Shown here: positions 15,314 through 16,790 of the stretch, piece by piece
Numbering within the stretch: position 1 is the stretch's first letter
How the letters are laid out: each line of letters begins with the position of its first letter
DNA from: an uncultured Clostridia bacterium
GTDB taxonomy: Bacteria > Bacillota > Clostridia > Oscillospirales > Ruminococcaceae
Direction: 5' to 3'
NCBI GenBank assembly: GCA_937906945.1
Contig: CALCUE010000059.1
Location: 1 to 16,790 of the forward strand
Length of the DNA stretch: 16,790 nt
Position numbers and translations under genes: made by a program
Notes under the pieces: model-generated
Databases searched by the model: none
Told to the model about the DNA's origin: nothing
The model's input: the letters and a program-made list of their open reading frames with translations, nothing else

Positions 15314-16003
15314 TTGGAGGAGATCGAAAAACGGCTGTTTTCTCTGGCGGAGCCGGATTACCGGGCGTTTCAATGCCGGCTGATGCCGACGGTACCAAAA
15401 GAGCGGGTCATCGGCGTACGAACGCCCCTTGTCCGGGCGTTGGCCAAAGAGTTCGGAAAGACGCCGCAGGCGGCGCAGTTTCTGCGGGAATTGCCGCATA
15501 AATATTACGAAGAGGATAATCTGCACGCGTTTATCCTCGAAGGAATCAAGGATTTTGACGAGTGCGTCGCCGCGCTGGACGAGTTTTTGCCCTTTGTGGA
15601 CAACTGGGCTACCTGCGATTCCATGAAGCCGAAGGTGTTTTTGAAACACAAAAAGGAGCTTTTGGAGCCGATTGGACGGTGGATGGCGTCCGGCGACACC
15701 TATACGGTGCGCTTTGCCGTCGAGCTTCTGATGAACCTCTATCTGGACGGGGATTTCGATCCGGCGCACCTCGAGTGGGTCGCCGGGATAAAAAGCGAGG
15801 AATACTATATCAACATGATGGTGGCGTGGTATTTCGCCACGGCCCTGGCGAAGCAATACGACAAGGCGCTGCCTTTTGTCGCTGAGCACCGGCTTTCGCC
15901 CTGGGTGCACCAGAAAACCATTCAGAAAGCCGTGGAGAGCTTCCGGCTTTCTGAGGAACAGAAAACGGTGCTCAAACAATTTCGGGACAAAAAGGAGAAA
16001 TGA
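15314..16003 (+). CDS. AlkD-type DNA alkylation repair protein (DNA glycosylase)
   Basis: 229 aa, all-helical HEAT-like repeat protein of the AlkC/AlkD family, which excises bulky or cationic alkylated bases (such as 3- and 7-methylpurines) without flipping the base. Seen: YRAFQCRLMPTVP at 16-28 and IGVRTPLVRALAKE at 33-46, the usual family opening; the catalytic-Asp segment FVDNWATCDSM at 94-104; RFAVELLMNLYL at 133-144 and YYINMMVAWYFATAL at 164-178. Length matches the family (about 230). The start is TTG at 15314, with AGGGGGCGG upstream; ATG at 15242 precedes the promoter. It is followed almost directly by the SIMPL gene. Constitutive low expression is plausible, and no damage-response operator is seen. 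Confidence 0.92.
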   Translation: MEEIEKRLFSLAEPDYRAFQCRLMPTVPKERVIGVRTPLVRALAKEFGKTPQAAQFLRELPHKYYEEDNLHAFILEGIKDFDECVAALDEFLPFVDNWATCDSMKPKVFLKHKKELLEPIGRWMASGDTYTVRFAVELLMNLYLDGDFDPAHLEWVAGIKSEEYYINMMVAWYFATALAKQYDKALPFVAEHRLSPWVHQKTIQKAVESFRLSEEQKTVLKQFRDKKEK

Positions 16004-16005
16004 GC

Positions 16006-16650
16006 ATGGCAGGAACCATTAAAATTACCGGAAAAAGCGAAATTTCCAAAACGCCGGACGGCATGGAGCTTTCGTTCCGCCTTTACGGGACCAACGACGA
16101 TTATGGGACGGCCCTTTCGCTGGCGATCCGTGGTACCGACGAGGTAAAAAGCGCCGTCGGCGCCTGCGGCGTCGCCGTCGAGGAACTCAAAACCGCCAAT
16201 TTCGGCGTGCATCCCCGCTATGAAAGCTTCCGGGACGAGAACGGGAACTATTCCCAGCGCTTCGCCGGGTACGAATACAGCGAAAATCTGACGCTCCGCC
16301 TTTCCCGGGACAACGAGCTTCTGGGGCGGATTTTGGAGAAGGTCGCCGCTCTTTCGGCGAAGCCGGAATTTTCCGTCTCGTTCTTCCTTTTGGAGCCGGA
16401 AAGCGCCAAAGACGAGCTCATCGCCGGGGCGGTCGCCGATTCCCGGAAGAAAGCGGAGGTCCTTTGCGACGCCGCCGGTGTTTTCCTCGGGGAGCTTCGC
16501 GCCATCGACTATTCCTGGCAGAACATCGAGATCTTTGAGCGACCGGTCAACGGAATGGCGTTCGCTTCGGCGAAAATGGCGGATCTGGCCATGGAGCCGG
16601 AGGACATCCGTCTCTCCGATTCCGTCACCGTCACCTGGGAGATCGTCTGA
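16006..16650 (+). CDS. SIMPL (DUF541) domain protein
   Basis: 214 aa, a SIMPL/BP26-type domain over almost the whole length: ITGKSEISKTPDG at 4-16, a first strand-helix unit, then FAGYEYSENLTLRLS (86-100) and AVADSRKKAEVLCDAAG (144-160), ending in the DSVTVTWEI strand. Many SIMPL proteins are secreted or membrane-anchored, but this one has no signal peptide or membrane helix and should be cytoplasmic. Function of the family is poorly defined (envelope or stress-linked in some bacteria). The ATG at 16006 is 8 bases after GGAG; an ATG at 16000, two bases after it, would overlap the alkD stop and is less likely. Co-transcribed with the alkD-like gene. Confidence 0.85.
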   Translation: MAGTIKITGKSEISKTPDGMELSFRLYGTNDDYGTALSLAIRGTDEVKSAVGACGVAVEELKTANFGVHPRYESFRDENGNYSQRFAGYEYSENLTLRLSRDNELLGRILEKVAALSAKPEFSVSFFLLEPESAKDELIAGAVADSRKKAEVLCDAAGVFLGELRAIDYSWQNIEIFERPVNGMAFASAKMADLAMEPEDIRLSDSVTVTWEIV

Positions 16651-16669
16651 AAAAGGAGAAAGGAAAGAA

Positions 16670-16702
16670 AGCCGGAAAGGGAATCCTTTCCGGCTCTGTT
16701 TT
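16670..16702 (+). terminator. Terminator after the SIMPL gene
   Basis: AGCCGGAAAGG-gaat-CCTTTCCGGCT (16670-16695), a perfect 11-bp stem, followed by CTGTTTT. The T run is interrupted but the stem is strong. Confidence 0.8.
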
Positions 16703-16725
16703 ATGGAAAAAAGGGACGGTTTTCG

Positions 16726-16790
16726 GCTGGTGGCAACGGATGAGGGGCTTTGAAGGTCTGATTTTGGGAAATTCAACCTGTCATTGCGAG
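16726..16790. repeat. Start of a third composite repeat block
   Basis: CGGATGAGGGGCTTTGAAGG (from 16737), followed by TCTGATTTT and, 18 bases later, TGTCATTGCGAG at the window end. The same order occurs at 3556-3610: unit-B tail, TTGAAGGTCTGATTT, about 20 bases, TGTCATTGCGAG. The hairpins of unit B are missing here; only GGTGG and the tail remain. The block continues beyond the window. Confidence 0.75.

Noticed and set aside
16700..16752. Tiny open frame starting ATGGAAAAAAGG after the SIMPL terminator
   Set aside because: About 16 codons, no ribosome site directly ahead, and it reads into the repeat tail.

Overview
The window reads as a chromosomal segment of an anaerobic, gut-type Clostridia (Bacillota). 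The evidence is a trimeric [FeFe] hydrogenase operon, sigma-A-type promoters, strong AGGAGG ribosome sites, a PdaA-like deacetylase, an LCP protein and a QueT-type ECF substrate-binding subunit. Genus cannot be told from the sequence alone.

Layout. (1) 1-3426: right-hand end of a prophage or prophage remnant. Six small, mostly ATGA-overlapping genes (tail or receptor-binding type and unknowns) lead into a P22-type portal gene, closed by a terminator. (2) 3427-4019: a gene-free block of palindromic repeat units. (3) 4020-6502: a lipoprotein PdaA-like polysaccharide deacetylase (+) and a MATE-family exporter (-), converging on a shared terminator. (4) 6503-7160: a second gene-free repeat block, then an AT-rich control region with a near-consensus promoter and a Rex-like operator. 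(5) 7250-11393: hydC-hydB-hydA, subunits of an electron-bifurcating NADH/ferredoxin-linked [FeFe] hydrogenase. (6) 11498-12282 (-): a queT-type transporter gene with a candidate preQ1 riboswitch at its transcript 5' end, followed by a 54-codon membrane-protein gene. (7) 12284-15234 (-): a two-gene cell-surface glycopolymer operon, a membrane-bound nucleotide-sugar dehydratase/epimerase (CapD/FlaA1 type) coupled to an LCP ligase. (8) 15264-16702 (+): an AlkD-type DNA glycosylase gene followed by a SIMPL-domain gene. (9) 16703-16790: the start of a third repeat block.

How it works together. The hydrogenase disposes of reductant from NADH plus reduced ferredoxin as H2, and the control region suggests it answers to the NADH/NAD+ ratio. 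PdaA, LCP and CapD-like proteins all act on the envelope. The queT unit is probably queuosine-precursor salvage under preQ1 control. The most unusual features are the composite palindromic repeats, which recur three times in intergenic spaces with one 60-bp unit conserved at 59/60 positions, the riboswitch candidate, the Rex-like operator, the unlisted 54-aa protein, and a portal gene at the distal end of a tail-type gene cluster.
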